The position numbers were made by a program, and so were the translations under genes. 64,000 nucleotides of DNA from assembly GCA_016706405.1 (NCBI GenBank), contig JADJJT010000002.1, positions 682,001-746,000 of the forward strand, written 5' to 3'. Below the pieces are notes generated by a model, which was not told the DNA's origin, ran no database searches, and saw nothing but the letters and a program-made list of their open reading frames with translations. Positions 34,219-44,224 of this stretch are shown piece after piece. The stretch comes from Sphingobacteriales bacterium. GTDB lineage: Bacteria > Bacteroidota > Bacteroidia > Chitinophagales > UBA2359. The stretch's first letter is position 1. Every line of letters begins with the position of its first letter.

Positions 34219-35202
34219 TTACCACCATTTTTTGCGGTGCATATAATAAATTAAGCCTGCTGCGCAAACCAACATTAAAATCCAAACGCCTGCATAGCCG
34301 TATTTCCATTTCAATTCGGGCATATATTCAAAGTTCATTCCATAGATACCTGCTATAAAGGTTAGGGGTATAAACACGGCGGTAATAATGGTTAGGGTTT
34401 TCATAATATGGTTCATACTATGGCTTAAATGCGTATGGTGTAAATCCATTAAGTCTTTTAACATTTCGCGAAACGACTCGAAATTGCTGGTTAAATATTG
34501 TAACTGGTCGTGCACATCATATAAATACGACAGGGAGTTATGCCTGAACAGATTGCCTGGCTCGTAACGTATTTTGCCAAACCCATCTTTAAGCGGAGTT
34601 ACGTGTTTGCGCACAATGCCAATTTCGCGCTTTAGGTCGGTAATGCTGTTTAGGGCATCTAATTTATCCGGAAAATGTAAAATTTTTCCTTCTAATTCTT
34701 CAATTCGGTCTCTGTAATATTCTAGTACAATATAATAGTTATTTACAACAGCATCGGCGAGGCGGCAAAACAAATAGTCGGCTTTAAGTTTACGGATTTG
34801 GCCGCGTGCATTATAGATACGTTCGCGAACGTTGTTAAACACATCTAATTTTAAATCCTCTTGAAAAGTAATTACATAATTTTCGCCTAATATTATACTG
34901 GCTTGTTCTTCTGTTAGCTTGTTGGCATTTAGGTGCAACATTTTTAGGGTTATAAACAAGTAGTTGTCATAGTCTTCAAAGTTTGGCAGTTGGTCAGTAT
35001 TGCGTATGTCTTCGAGCACCAAAGGGTGCAGGTTAAAATAAAAACCTATGTTTTCTAAGGCAGTCTCGTCTTCACAAATTCCAACATCTATCCAGTGAGT
35101 AAAGTCGGGTTTTAGTTTTTGTTTTACCTCGTGCATTCCTTCGCACTCGTGTATATGATATTCGGTTTCGTTATACGAGATGATGCGGATTGGGAAAGGC
35201 AT
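34219..35202 (-). CDS. corA: CorA-family magnesium/cobalt transporter
   Basis: This 327-residue protein has a large cytosolic N-terminal domain with long helices (about 1-265) and two C-terminal transmembrane helices. The signature YGMN follows the first helix (TAVFIPLTFIAGIYGMNFEYMPEL), and the protein ends with a basic RKKWW. It forms a pentameric Mg2+ (Co2+, Ni2+) channel in the inner membrane. The length is typical. It lies between lon and metH on the same strand with gaps of 176 and 76 bp; joint transcription with metH is possible but unproven. Confidence 0.95.
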   Translation of the reverse strand: MPFPIRIISYNETEYHIHECEGMHEVKQKLKPDFTHWIDVGICEDETALENIGFYFNLHPLVLEDIRNTDQLPNFEDYDNYLFITLKMLHLNANKLTEEQASIILGENYVITFQEDLKLDVFNNVRERIYNARGQIRKLKADYLFCRLADAVVNNYYIVLEYYRDRIEELEGKILHFPDKLDALNSITDLKREIGIVRKHVTPLKDGFGKIRYEPGNLFRHNSLSYLYDVHDQLQYLTSNFESFREMLKDLMDLHHTHLSHSMNHIMKTLTIITAVFIPLTFIAGIYGMNFEYMPELKWKYGYAGVWILMLVCAAGLIYYMHRKKWW

Positions 35203-35278
35203 AGTGCTAATTTTGACTAAGTGGGTATTTTTTTTAAGCCATAGAGGGCAAACTCTTAAAAATATAGGTTTAAGCTTT

Positions 35279-37999
35279 TTACCCCAAATTGGGGGCTAAC
35301 CAGCGCATCATTGTTTTTGGGTCAAGGTTTTTGCGCTGGGCTATGTCGGTGGCTTGTTCGGGGGTAATTTGCCCAACGGCAAAATACTTACTTTCGGGGT
35401 GACTAAAATACCAACCGCAAACAGTTGCCGCGGGGTACATGGCAAAGTTTTCGGTAAGTTGGATGCCGGTATTTTGGGTTACATTCAGCAGTTGCCAAAG
35501 TGTAGTTTTTTCGGTGTGGTCGGGGCAGGCGGGGTAGCCCGGAGCTGGTCTTATGCCGGTATAAAGTTCATCAATAAGCGCTTGGTTGGTATGCGGCTGC
35601 CCAGTTTCGTAGCCCCAAAGATTGCGCCTTACATATTGGTGCAGGTGTTCGGCAAAGGCTTCGGCAAGTCGGTCGGCAAGGGCTTTAAGTATTATTGCGT
35701 TGTAATCGTCGTGATTTTGCTCAAAATGTTGTATCCACCCTTCAATACCTATGCCGGCAGTAACGGCAAAAGCTCCTATATAGTCCTCAATAGGTTTTGA
35801 GCTATCATTATTATTATGTAGTGGCGCTATAAAGTCGGCAAGGCAAAGGTTGGGCAAACCTTCTGATTTTTGTGTTTGTTGCCGCAAATGATGTAAAACA
35901 GCCAAAGGTTGTTGCGGGGTAGCATTGTCGATGGTGTTGTTAAAAACCCAAATGTCATCGTCATTAATGCTGTTGGCTTTAAACAAACCTACCACGCCAC
36001 GTGCGGTCAGCCATTTTTCCGATACAATTCGATTCAACAAGGTTTGTGCATCGGCAAATAGTTTTGTTGCCTGCGTACCTACTATTTTATCGGTTAATAT
36101 ATCCGGATATTTGCCTGCCAACTGCCACGATTGAAAAAATGGTGTCCAATCAATAAATGGAACCAAATCGGCCAAATTGTAATTGTCAAAAACCGTAACC
36201 CCCATTTTTTTAGGTTGAGGAGGCGTGTAGCCGCTCCAATTTACCTGTAATTTATTGGCTCGGGACTGGGCTAAACTTAGCAGATTCTTTTGAGCCTGTT
36301 TGCGTTGATGCCGTTCGCGCAACTCGTTGTATTGCGTTTGTACTTGTTGAACGTAGTTGTTTTTTGTTTCCGGATTGAGCAAAGCACTTACTACGGGCAC
36401 ACAGCGACTGGCATCTAATACATGTATTACCGGATGCCTATATTGCGGTACAATTTTTACGGCAGTATGTGTTTGGCTTGTTGTTGCGCCACCGATCAGC
36501 AGCGGAACGTTAAAGTCTTGTTCTTGCATTTCGGCGGCAACTTGTACCATTTCATCTAACGATGGCGTTATAAGTCCGCTTAGCCCAATAATATCGGCCT
36601 CTTCGCGGCGGGCAGTATCTAATATAGCTTGAGTTGGCACCATAACACCAAGGTCAATTACTTCGTAATTATTGCAGGCCAGCACTACGCCAACAATATT
36701 TTTACCAATATCGTGCACATCGCCCTTTACGGTAGCTAATACAATTTTGCCTTGCTTATTTTTGTTTCCTGTTTGTTCTTGCTGTTGTTGTAGTTCGGTT
36801 TCCATAAAAGGCTGAAGCCAGGCAACTGCTTTTTTCATTACCCGGGCACTTTTTACAACTTGGGGCAAAAACATTTTTCCCGAGCCAAAAAGGTCGCCTA
36901 CAACGTTCATGCCTGCCATTAGCGGCCCTTCAATAACCAATATAGGTCGCCCAAGTTTTTCAAGGGCTTCGGCGGTATCGGCTTCAATATAATCGGTTAT
37001 ACCATTTACTAAGGCATGTTTAAGACGTTCCTCAAAAGTTGTTTGCCGCCAAGCCTCGTCTTTTATGCGGGTTGTACCCGTTTGTTTTACAGTTTCGGCG
37101 TAAGCCAATAATTGTTCGGTAGCCTCGGGGTGTTGGTTTAAAATTACAGCCTCGCAAAGTTGGCGCAGTTTGGGTTCAATTTCGTCGTAAACGGCAATCA
37201 TTCCGGCATTTACTATACCCATATCCATACCAGCTTGTATAGCATGATATAAAAAAACCGAGTGCATGGCCTCGCGCACAACTTCGTTGCCTCTAAACGA
37301 AAACGATAAATTACTAACCCCCCCGCTTATTTTAGTAAGAGGCATTAATTGTTTAATTTGTTTAGCGGCGGCAATATAATAAAGGGCGTAGTTGTTATGC
37401 TCTTCAATTCCGGTTGCTATGGCAAAAATATTGGGGTCAAATATAATGTCAGTTGGCTGAAACCCCACTTGTTCAGTTAATATTTTATAAGCACGTTGGC
37501 AAATGCTTACTTTTCGTTCGGTTGTTTCGGCTTGCCCTTGCTCGTCAAAAGCCATTACCACAACGGCGGCACCATAACGGCGTACTTTTTTGGCTTGGTC
37601 TATAAAGGCGACCTCTCCCTCTTTTAACGATATAGAATTGACGATGCCCTTGCCCTGTACACATTTTAATCCGGCCTCAATAACCGACCACTTCGACGAG
37701 TCTATCATTATTGGAATACGGGCAATATCTGGTTCGGTAGCTATCAGGTTTAAAAAGGTGGTCATGGCCAGTTCGCTATCCAACAGGCCTTCGTCCATGT
37801 TTACGTCTAATATTTGTGCGCCATTTTCAACCTGTTGCCTGGCAACTACCAGTGCATCTTCATAACGCCCCTCGCGTATAAGCCGGGCGAACTGCCGCGA
37901 GCCGGTTACGTTAGTCCGTTCGCCAATATTTACAAAATTGCTGCCGGGGTAAAGGCTAACTGCTTCGAGGCCACTTAAAACTAATGTTTGCAAAATCAA
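35279..37999 (-). CDS. metH: Cobalamin-dependent methionine synthase, lacking the homocysteine-binding module
   Basis: This 906-residue protein comprises modules 2-4 of MetH: the methyltetrahydrofolate-binding barrel (NFVNIGERTNVTGSRQF near residue 22, ISGGVSNLSFSFRGN near 230), the B12 cap and cobalamin domain with GDVHDIGKNIV (DxHxxG, about 435) and IGGATTSQTHTAVKI, and the AdoMet reactivation domain at the C terminus (GYPACPDHTEK, YPAAT). The N-terminal homocysteine/zinc barrel (about 340 residues in the E. coli enzyme) is absent. In many Bacteroidota it is a separate gene, but it is not adjacent here. The start is TTG at 37999 directly after an in-frame stop; no ATG is available. The enzyme remethylates homocysteine to methionine. 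Confidence 0.93.
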   Translation of the reverse strand: MILQTLVLSGLEAVSLYPGSNFVNIGERTNVTGSRQFARLIREGRYEDALVVARQQVENGAQILDVNMDEGLLDSELAMTTFLNLIATEPDIARIPIMIDSSKWSVIEAGLKCVQGKGIVNSISLKEGEVAFIDQAKKVRRYGAAVVVMAFDEQGQAETTERKVSICQRAYKILTEQVGFQPTDIIFDPNIFAIATGIEEHNNYALYYIAAAKQIKQLMPLTKISGGVSNLSFSFRGNEVVREAMHSVFLYHAIQAGMDMGIVNAGMIAVYDEIEPKLRQLCEAVILNQHPEATEQLLAYAETVKQTGTTRIKDEAWRQTTFEERLKHALVNGITDYIEADTAEALEKLGRPILVIEGPLMAGMNVVGDLFGSGKMFLPQVVKSARVMKKAVAWLQPFMETELQQQQEQTGNKNKQGKIVLATVKGDVHDIGKNIVGVVLACNNYEVIDLGVMVPTQAILDTARREEADIIGLSGLITPSLDEMVQVAAEMQEQDFNVPLLIGGATTSQTHTAVKIVPQYRHPVIHVLDASRCVPVVSALLNPETKNNYVQQVQTQYNELRERHQRKQAQKNLLSLAQSRANKLQVNWSGYTPPQPKKMGVTVFDNYNLADLVPFIDWTPFFQSWQLAGKYPDILTDKIVGTQATKLFADAQTLLNRIVSEKWLTARGVVGLFKANSINDDDIWVFNNTIDNATPQQPLAVLHHLRQQTQKSEGLPNLCLADFIAPLHNNNDSSKPIEDYIGAFAVTAGIGIEGWIQHFEQNHDDYNAIILKALADRLAEAFAEHLHQYVRRNLWGYETGQPHTNQALIDELYTGIRPAPGYPACPDHTEKTTLWQLLNVTQNTGIQLTENFAMYPAATVCGWYFSHPESKYFAVGQITPEQATDIAQRKNLDPKTMMRWLAPNLG

Positions 38000-38050
38000 T
38001 TAAATCTAAAAAATAAATGAATAAACCAATTAATTAATCAATTAACGTCA

Positions 38051-38058
38051 CAAAGGTA
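38051..38058 (-). promoter_or_regulatory. Putative -7 promoter box of metH
   Basis: On the minus strand TACCTTTG matches TAnnTTTG, about 50 bases before the TTG start at 37999. Confidence 0.4.
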
Positions 38059-38143
38059 GGGCTATTTGCTGGGCCTACTTACATTTGTAGGGTAAAATTT
38101 TATCTCTAAACTGCTTGGTTAGCCAAATGCAGGTAAACCTATT

Positions 38144-39454
38144 TTATTGGCTTTGGTTTTGGTTCATTTTTTGTTTGGTGTAGGGTTTAATCAACAAACG
38201 CAAAGATTGGTCGTAAGTAAAATAGCTCCACGCCCAATTAATAAAGATAAACAGTCTATTTTTTACCCCAACTATACTCATTAAGTGTACAAACAACCAT
38301 AAAATCCAGGCTAAAAAGCCTCTTAATTTAAAACTAGGCAGGTCGGCAACGGCTAAATTTCTGCCAATAGTTGCGAGTGAGCCTTGATTGACATATTTAA
38401 AAGGGAGCAAGTTTTGCTGTTTTTGCATTCGCACTAAGTTTTTGGCCAAATTATCGGCTTGTTGAATGGCTACTGGTGCTACCTGGGGGTGTCCATTTGG
38501 ATATTTATCGTCTGGGGTGAGGGCCATATCGCCAAGGGCAAAAATATCCGGATACCCTTGTACCGCATTAAAAGCATCGGTTATCAGCCTGCCTCCGCGT
38601 CCGTACACCGTATTGGGCAAACCTAGTATGCTGTTGGCTTTAATACCAGCAGCCCATAACAAGGTGCGTGCATATATTTCTTGACCGTTGGCAAGGGAGG
38701 CACAATGCCCATCGTAGTCTTTTACAGCAACGTTAGTTAACACCTCGACCCCTAATTTGGTTAAATATTGATGCGCTTTGTATGCCGCTTGGCTCGACAT
38801 AACACCTAACACCTTATCGCTCGATTCGACTAAGTAGATGTGCATTCGGGTAAAATCTAATTCCGGATAATCTTTGGGCAATACATGTTTTTTCATTTCG
38901 GCAATTGCGCCGGCAAGCTCAACCCCAGTTGGGCCGCCGCCAACTACTATAATATTCATTAAGGCTGCCAACTCGTTGGGGTCGGTTGTGTTAAGGGCAT
39001 CTTCGAAGTTTTGTAAAATGGTATTGCGCAGGTATAATGCCTCGGTTACCGATTTCATTGGGATGGCGTTTTGGGCAATATTGACCATATTAAAATAATT
39101 GGTATCGGCCCCTAAAGCTAAAACTAAATAGTCGTAATTTACACTGCCAATATCGGTTAGTAGTTGGTGGTTAGCAACATCAATATTTTGCGCTTGCGCG
39201 GTGCGTATATGTATATTTTTGCGCTTATGCAGGGCTTTGCGCAACGGAAACGATATAGAACTTGGCTCAAGTCCGGCGGTTGCCACTTGGTAAAACAAGG
39301 GCTGAAACTGGTGATAATTGTTTTTATCTATTAAAACGACTTGAAACTGATTCTGGGGCAGTTTTCGGGCTAATTTGAGGCCGGCGAAACCTGCACCTAC
39401 AATTACTACCCTTTTAAGTTGTCCTTTTGGGGCAATATTTTCTATGCTGTTCAT
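38144..39454 (-). CDS. ndh: Type II NADH dehydrogenase (NDH-2)
   Basis: This 436-residue FAD enzyme has two dinucleotide folds: FAD binding VVIVGAGFAGLKLARKL at the N terminus and NADH binding IVVGGGPTGVELAGAIAEMKK at about residue 165. The FAD-contacting DIFALGDMA lies at about 305 and the quinone-side QVAPVAIQQ at about 325. The C terminus carries a hydrophobic helix (LAWILWLFVHLMSIVGVKNR) for membrane attachment, as in NDH-2. It passes electrons from NADH to menaquinone without pumping protons. It stands divergent to the ACIII operon, which receives the quinol, so the two form a functional pair. Confidence 0.92.
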   Translation of the reverse strand: MNSIENIAPKGQLKRVVIVGAGFAGLKLARKLPQNQFQVVLIDKNNYHQFQPLFYQVATAGLEPSSISFPLRKALHKRKNIHIRTAQAQNIDVANHQLLTDIGSVNYDYLVLALGADTNYFNMVNIAQNAIPMKSVTEALYLRNTILQNFEDALNTTDPNELAALMNIIVVGGGPTGVELAGAIAEMKKHVLPKDYPELDFTRMHIYLVESSDKVLGVMSSQAAYKAHQYLTKLGVEVLTNVAVKDYDGHCASLANGQEIYARTLLWAAGIKANSILGLPNTVYGRGGRLITDAFNAVQGYPDIFALGDMALTPDDKYPNGHPQVAPVAIQQADNLAKNLVRMQKQQNLLPFKYVNQGSLATIGRNLAVADLPSFKLRGFLAWILWLFVHLMSIVGVKNRLFIFINWAWSYFTYDQSLRLLIKPYTKQKMNQNQSQ

Positions 39455-39922
39455 TTATTAATTAATGGTCAATTTGTGCAAAGGTTAAACAAAATCCGGA
39501 AAATTATTGCTATGCCTTTCTAAACTAAACTGTTCTAAATGTCATGCGGCGGTTAAGTATATTTACGTAAACAAAGTAGAAATAAAATAGTTGAATTAAG
39601 GTGTAAGATTGTGGTCGGAGGTAAAAGTGAAAAAATTTATGCCTAATAAAATTATAAATCCGGAATGGGGGGTGAAATCTTTCCGGATTTTTTCGGATAT
39701 TTGCGTCATCTTCAAAAAATATTCAAAATTTAAAAGCAAACAGTATTCAAATTGAGTATATCATACGTTTAAATAAGTCAATGAAAGGATTTTTTGCCTT
39801 AAAAATCCTTTTTGGATAAAATTAAAGCAATAAGGTAGCACAACTAAAAAATCAATTTGTATCTTTGCGCCACTAAGTAAATTTAGTTAAGTTTTGTTAT
39901 ATCAACCTGCAAATAGGTCATT
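39455..39922. other. Divergent spacer between ndh and the ACIII operon
   Basis: This 468-bp AT-rich region has three TCCGGA palindromes (about 39494, 39658 and 39680) and the promoter box of the ACIII operon. I see no operator-like palindrome other than TCCGGA. Confidence 0.5.
39860..39867 (+). promoter_or_regulatory. Putative -7 promoter box of the ACIII-oxidase operon
   Basis: TATCTTTG matches TAnnTTTG, 55 bases before actA. No clear -33 TTTG lies at the right distance. Confidence 0.45.
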
Positions 39923-41545
39923 ATGATGTATCGTTTTTTTGCCTTTTTATGTATTGTAGTAACATTTTGGGTAGGCATAACTACCTCAACCTTTGCTGCT
40001 GTTGATAAGAACGGCGACGCTTATAAAAAAGGAGAGGCACTATACAAAGCCAACTGCGCCAGTTGCCATAAAATGAACGAAAAACTAGTAGGCCCTCCGT
40101 CGGCGGGTATGCATACTAGATACTCAAAAGAATGGTTGCACAAATGGATTCGCAACTCGCAAGATATGGTAAAGGCCGGTGACCCGCAGGCCGTAGCTGT
40201 TTTTAAGGAGAATAATGGTGCTATTATGACCCCGTTTGCCAACTTAACGGATGCCGAAATTGACAATATCATTACTTACGTAGAGGGAGAAAGCGAGGCT
40301 CCAGCCGCCGCCGCAGCAGCACCCGCAGGTGGCGCTGCCCCTAATGCAGCCACAGCGGCAACCGGGGCTGGCGCTGATAAAAGCACCGACGAATATAAAA
40401 AAGGTGAGGCACTGTATAAAGCCAATTGTACCAGTTGCCATAAAATGCACGAAAAATTAGTAGGCCCTGCATCGGCAGGTATGCATACCCGATACTCAAA
40501 AGAATGGTTGCATAAATGGATACATAACTCACAAGACTTGATAAAGGCCGGCGACCCACAAGCCGTAGCTATTTTCAAGGAGTTTAATAGTGCTGTTATG
40601 ACTCCGTTTACTAACTTGTCGGATGCCGAAATTGACAATATCATTGCCTATGTTAAGGCAGAAAGCGAAGCTCCGTCCGCTACAGCACCCGCTGGCGGTG
40701 TAACTGCCGGATCTGCTGCGCCTAGCTCCATTAACTACTTAGCCATAATATTCGGTGTGTTAGCTGTCATATTGTTGGTTTTCCTATTAGTACTTAGCCG
40801 TATTACAGGCCGCCTTAGCGATTCGTTGCGCGAAAAAATGGGTAAATTCATACCCATAAAAACAAGTAGCGAAAAAATGTGGTTCAGCAAAAAAATAATG
40901 GCAACCTTAGCATTATTAGCGGTAGTGCTATTTGGCTATCACATGACGCAAGGTGCTATTAATTTAGGTCGTCAAACTAATTATGCTCCTGACCAACCTA
41001 TTAAGTTTTCGCATAAATTACACGCCGGCACCCAAAAAATACCTTGCCAATACTGCCATAGCGGGGCAGCTAAAGGCAAATCTTCTGTTATACCTGCACC
41101 CAATTTGTGTATGAATTGCCACAAAGCCATTAAAAAAGGCCCTACCTATGGCGAAACAGAAATTGCCAAAATTTACAATGCAGTAGGCTGGGATCCTGAA
41201 AAAATGGCCTATAAAGAAAATTACCAACAAAAACCTATTGAATGGGTGCGCGTGCATAACCTACCCGACTATGTTTACTTCAACCACTCGCAACACGTTG
41301 TGGCAGGAGGTCTTCAATGCCAAACCTGTCACGGCCCTGTTGAAGAAATGGATGTACTAAAGCAACACAGTACCTTAAATATGGGCTGGTGTGTAAACTG
41401 CCACCGCCAAACTGAAGTACAATTTACAAACAACAATTATTACTCGACGTACGAAAAAATGCACGAAGACCTTAAGTCGGGTAAAATTAAAAAAGTTACT
41501 GTTGATGATATTGGCGGAACAGAATGTATGAAATGCCACTATTAA
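39923..41545 (+). CDS. actA: ACIII subunit ActA: pentaheme cytochrome with two extra N-terminal monoheme domains
   Basis: This 540-residue exported multiheme protein of alternative complex III has a signal peptide, then two near-identical monoheme cytochrome c domains repeated with a period of 124 codons (CASCH and CTSCH, each followed by GMHTRYSKEWLHKWI). Ala-rich linkers follow, then a membrane helix (NYLAIIFGVLAVILLVFLLVL), a second helix, and the ActA core with five CxxCH sites (CQYCH, CMNCH, CQTCH, CVNCH, CMKCH). Seven haems c in total are predicted, against five in the classical ActA. It carries electrons from quinol oxidation toward the oxidase. It is the first gene of a long operon. 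The duplicated domains probably act as extra electron carriers. Confidence 0.93.
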   Translation: MMYRFFAFLCIVVTFWVGITTSTFAAVDKNGDAYKKGEALYKANCASCHKMNEKLVGPPSAGMHTRYSKEWLHKWIRNSQDMVKAGDPQAVAVFKENNGAIMTPFANLTDAEIDNIITYVEGESEAPAAAAAAPAGGAAPNAATAATGAGADKSTDEYKKGEALYKANCTSCHKMHEKLVGPASAGMHTRYSKEWLHKWIHNSQDLIKAGDPQAVAIFKEFNSAVMTPFTNLSDAEIDNIIAYVKAESEAPSATAPAGGVTAGSAAPSSINYLAIIFGVLAVILLVFLLVLSRITGRLSDSLREKMGKFIPIKTSSEKMWFSKKIMATLALLAVVLFGYHMTQGAINLGRQTNYAPDQPIKFSHKLHAGTQKIPCQYCHSGAAKGKSSVIPAPNLCMNCHKAIKKGPTYGETEIAKIYNAVGWDPEKMAYKENYQQKPIEWVRVHNLPDYVYFNHSQHVVAGGLQCQTCHGPVEEMDVLKQHSTLNMGWCVNCHRQTEVQFTNNNYYSTYEKMHEDLKSGKIKKVTVDDIGGTECMKCHY

Positions 41546-41698
41546 AGAACACAGCTCAATAATAAAACAATATAGAATATACAATACTACTACCCTCTAA
41601 AAAACAGAACTAAAGCAAAAAACACCTATTGTTAGTTTTGTTGCCAGCTATAAAACAAATTAAAAATAAAAAATCGTATCCACCATAACACCGCCGCA

Positions 41699-44224
41699 AT
41701 GAAGCAAATAAAACACTGGAAAGGTTTTGAAGAATTAGAAAACCATCCGGATTTTGCCAAGGAAAAACACAATGAGTTCCGCCAACAGTTGCCCATCGAG
41801 CAAGAAATTAACGGACTTTTTAAAGATAAAACCGCCTCGCGCCGCGACTTTTTAAAAGTGCTGGGTTTTAGTCTTGGTGCAGCTACCATTGCTGCTAGTT
41901 GCGAAATACCTGTTCGCAAGGCCATCCCCTATGTATTTAAGCCCGAAGAAATAACACCTGGCATTGCCAACTATTATGCGACTTCGTACATCAACGGCAC
42001 CGAATACAATTCAATATTGGTTAAAACCCGCGAAGGACGGCCTATAAAAATAGAAGGTAACGAGTTGTCGAGTCTTAACAAAGGTGGCACCACAGCACGT
42101 GCACAGGCCTCGGTAATTAGCTTGTACGATACCGCTCGCTTAACTAACCCCCGCAAAGAAGGCAAAAAATCTTCATGGGCCGATGTTGATAAAGAAATTA
42201 CCGCAAAATTAGCTACTGCTTCGGCCATAGCGGTTGTTACCCCATCGGTAGCCAGCCCAGGAACAAAAGCTGCAATAAGCGAGTTTCAGCGCAAATATCC
42301 AAATTCGCGCCATGTAGTATTCGATGCCATTTCGTACCACGGTATTGCCGAAGCCAACCAGCAAACAACCGGACGCAGAGCTGTACCTGCCTATAATTTT
42401 GCTGCTGCCGATGTAATTGTTAGTATTAATGCCGATTTTTTAGGCACTTGGGTAGCACCTGTAGAATTTACCCAACAATACACTTCGCGCCGCAAATTGC
42501 GCTCATCAAAAGATACTATGAACAAGCATTGGCAGTTCGAATCTTATATGAGTATTACCGGCGCAAAAGCCGATGTGCGCACCTCCATTAAACCCAGTGA
42601 AATTGGCACAATCGTTGCCGCCCTTTATAACGAAATAACCGGAGCAAATCAAAACGCAAGTTTAAACGACAAGGCTAAGGCCGCCCTTAAGAAAGTTGCT
42701 GCCGAGTTAAAAACTGCCGGCGCTGGCAAGGGCTTGGTGGTTTGTGGAAGCAACGACGTAAATATACAATTAGTAGTTAATGCTATAAATGATGCCTTAG
42801 GCGCTTACGGAAGCACCATTACCAACAAAAATACCTTTATACAAAGCAACGACAAAGAAATGGCCAAATTGGTGGCCGATATGAATAGCGGCGCTGTTGA
42901 TGCCGTTATTTTATGGAACGTAAATCCGGGCTACAATTATCCGGATGCCGACCAATTTTTATCCGGAATAAAAAAAGCAGCGCTCTCCGTATCTTTAAAT
43001 GAACGTATGGACGAAACTGCTGAAGCTTGCCAATATCAATGTCCGGATAACCACTATTTAGAAAGTTGGGGCGATGCCGAACCAGTAACGGGCTATTTTA
43101 GCCTACAACAACCCACCATCTCGCGTTTATTTAACACACGCCAAATGCAAGAAAGCCTATTAGCTTGGGCTGGCAATACCACTAATTTTTATACTTTCTT
43201 GCAAAACTACTGGCAAGCAAGTATATTCCCATCAACAGGGCAAAACGATTTTCAAGCATTTTGGGATAAAGTTGTACATGATGGTGTTTATGAATTGCAA
43301 AACCAGCCACTAATTGGCATGGCTCAAAATTCTGGTGATATTAACGCTGCTATGGCTGCTATATCCGGAAATAAAATGCAAGGTGTTGAGTTGTCATTAA
43401 TTGAGACGATAGCCATTGGCGATGGTCGCCATGCCGCTAACCCGTTTTTACAGGAAGCCCCAGACCCAATTTCAAAAATTTGCTGGGATAATTGCTTAGC
43501 CATCTCGCAAAAATACGCCAAAGAGCAAGGCTGGGAAGAAAATGATATAATTGAGGTAAGCCTAAATAACAAATCTATTGAACTGCCACTTATTTTTCAA
43601 CCCGGAGTATTATATGGTACTGTTGCAATTGCATTAGGTTATGGCCGAACTAAATCGGGGAATGAACATTTTAATAATGGAAAAAATGCTTTTCCGTTTG
43701 TGCGCGTAAATAACGGCAATTTTGAATACACAAACAGCGGTGTTACCTTAAAAAAAGTAGGAACGGGCTATAAATTGCCGCGCACACAAACCCACCATAC
43801 TATTGACGACAAACGCTCGATTATACGCGAAACTACACTTACCGAATATCAAAAAGATGCTTGGGCTGGCAACCACGATGCTAAACATTTTTTAGAGAAT
43901 GCCGACCATTTAAATTTTACTTTATACGGCCCACACCCCGAGTTTGGCCCGCACGAAGAACTATATACCCGTAGCCATGACTGGGAAATGTCAATTGACT
44001 TAACTGCTTGTACCGGATGTAATGCTTGTGTTGTGTCGTGCCACCTTGAAAATAACGTGCCCATGGTAGGCCACGAAGAGGTCTTTAGAGTTCATGAAAT
44101 GCACTGGTTGCGCTTAGACCGGTACTATGCCACAGAAGTACACGAAGAAAAACGCGAAAAAGAATATATTTTGTTAAATAGCGAGGAAGTTATTGACCCA
44201 GTTAGAGCATCCGCAAAGTATTAG
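41699..44224 (+). CDS. actB: ACIII subunit ActB, N-terminal and central part (frameshifted)
   Basis: This is the first 841 residues of the large ACIII subunit, related to the molybdopterin-oxidoreductase family but without a cofactor site. A twin-arginine signal lies at about 45-68 (KTASRRDFLKVLGFSLGAATIAASC), here behind the long N-terminal leader usual in ActB. The molybdopterin-like domain follows (about 75-740) and the ferredoxin-like domain begins with CTGCNACVVSCHLENN. The frame then breaks in GACCCAG at 44197-44199 and stops at 44224. The rest continues in the next entry; one C too many explains it (GAC CAG TTA GAG CAT). In the enzyme this subunit carries Fe-S clusters in the periplasm. 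The break lies in a core respiratory gene and is probably an artefact. Confidence 0.9.
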   Translation: MKQIKHWKGFEELENHPDFAKEKHNEFRQQLPIEQEINGLFKDKTASRRDFLKVLGFSLGAATIAASCEIPVRKAIPYVFKPEEITPGIANYYATSYINGTEYNSILVKTREGRPIKIEGNELSSLNKGGTTARAQASVISLYDTARLTNPRKEGKKSSWADVDKEITAKLATASAIAVVTPSVASPGTKAAISEFQRKYPNSRHVVFDAISYHGIAEANQQTTGRRAVPAYNFAAADVIVSINADFLGTWVAPVEFTQQYTSRRKLRSSKDTMNKHWQFESYMSITGAKADVRTSIKPSEIGTIVAALYNEITGANQNASLNDKAKAALKKVAAELKTAGAGKGLVVCGSNDVNIQLVVNAINDALGAYGSTITNKNTFIQSNDKEMAKLVADMNSGAVDAVILWNVNPGYNYPDADQFLSGIKKAALSVSLNERMDETAEACQYQCPDNHYLESWGDAEPVTGYFSLQQPTISRLFNTRQMQESLLAWAGNTTNFYTFLQNYWQASIFPSTGQNDFQAFWDKVVHDGVYELQNQPLIGMAQNSGDINAAMAAISGNKMQGVELSLIETIAIGDGRHAANPFLQEAPDPISKICWDNCLAISQKYAKEQGWEENDIIEVSLNNKSIELPLIFQPGVLYGTVAIALGYGRTKSGNEHFNNGKNAFPFVRVNNGNFEYTNSGVTLKKVGTGYKLPRTQTHHTIDDKRSIIRETTLTEYQKDAWAGNHDAKHFLENADHLNFTLYGPHPEFGPHEELYTRSHDWEMSIDLTACTGCNACVVSCHLENNVPMVGHEEVFRVHEMHWLRLDRYYATEVHEEKREKEYILLNSEEVIDPVRASAKY

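Noticed and set aside
44193..44224. Programmed frameshift in actB
   Set aside because: No slippery heptamer with downstream structure is evident, and ActB is normally one frame; a one-base error in CCC is simpler.
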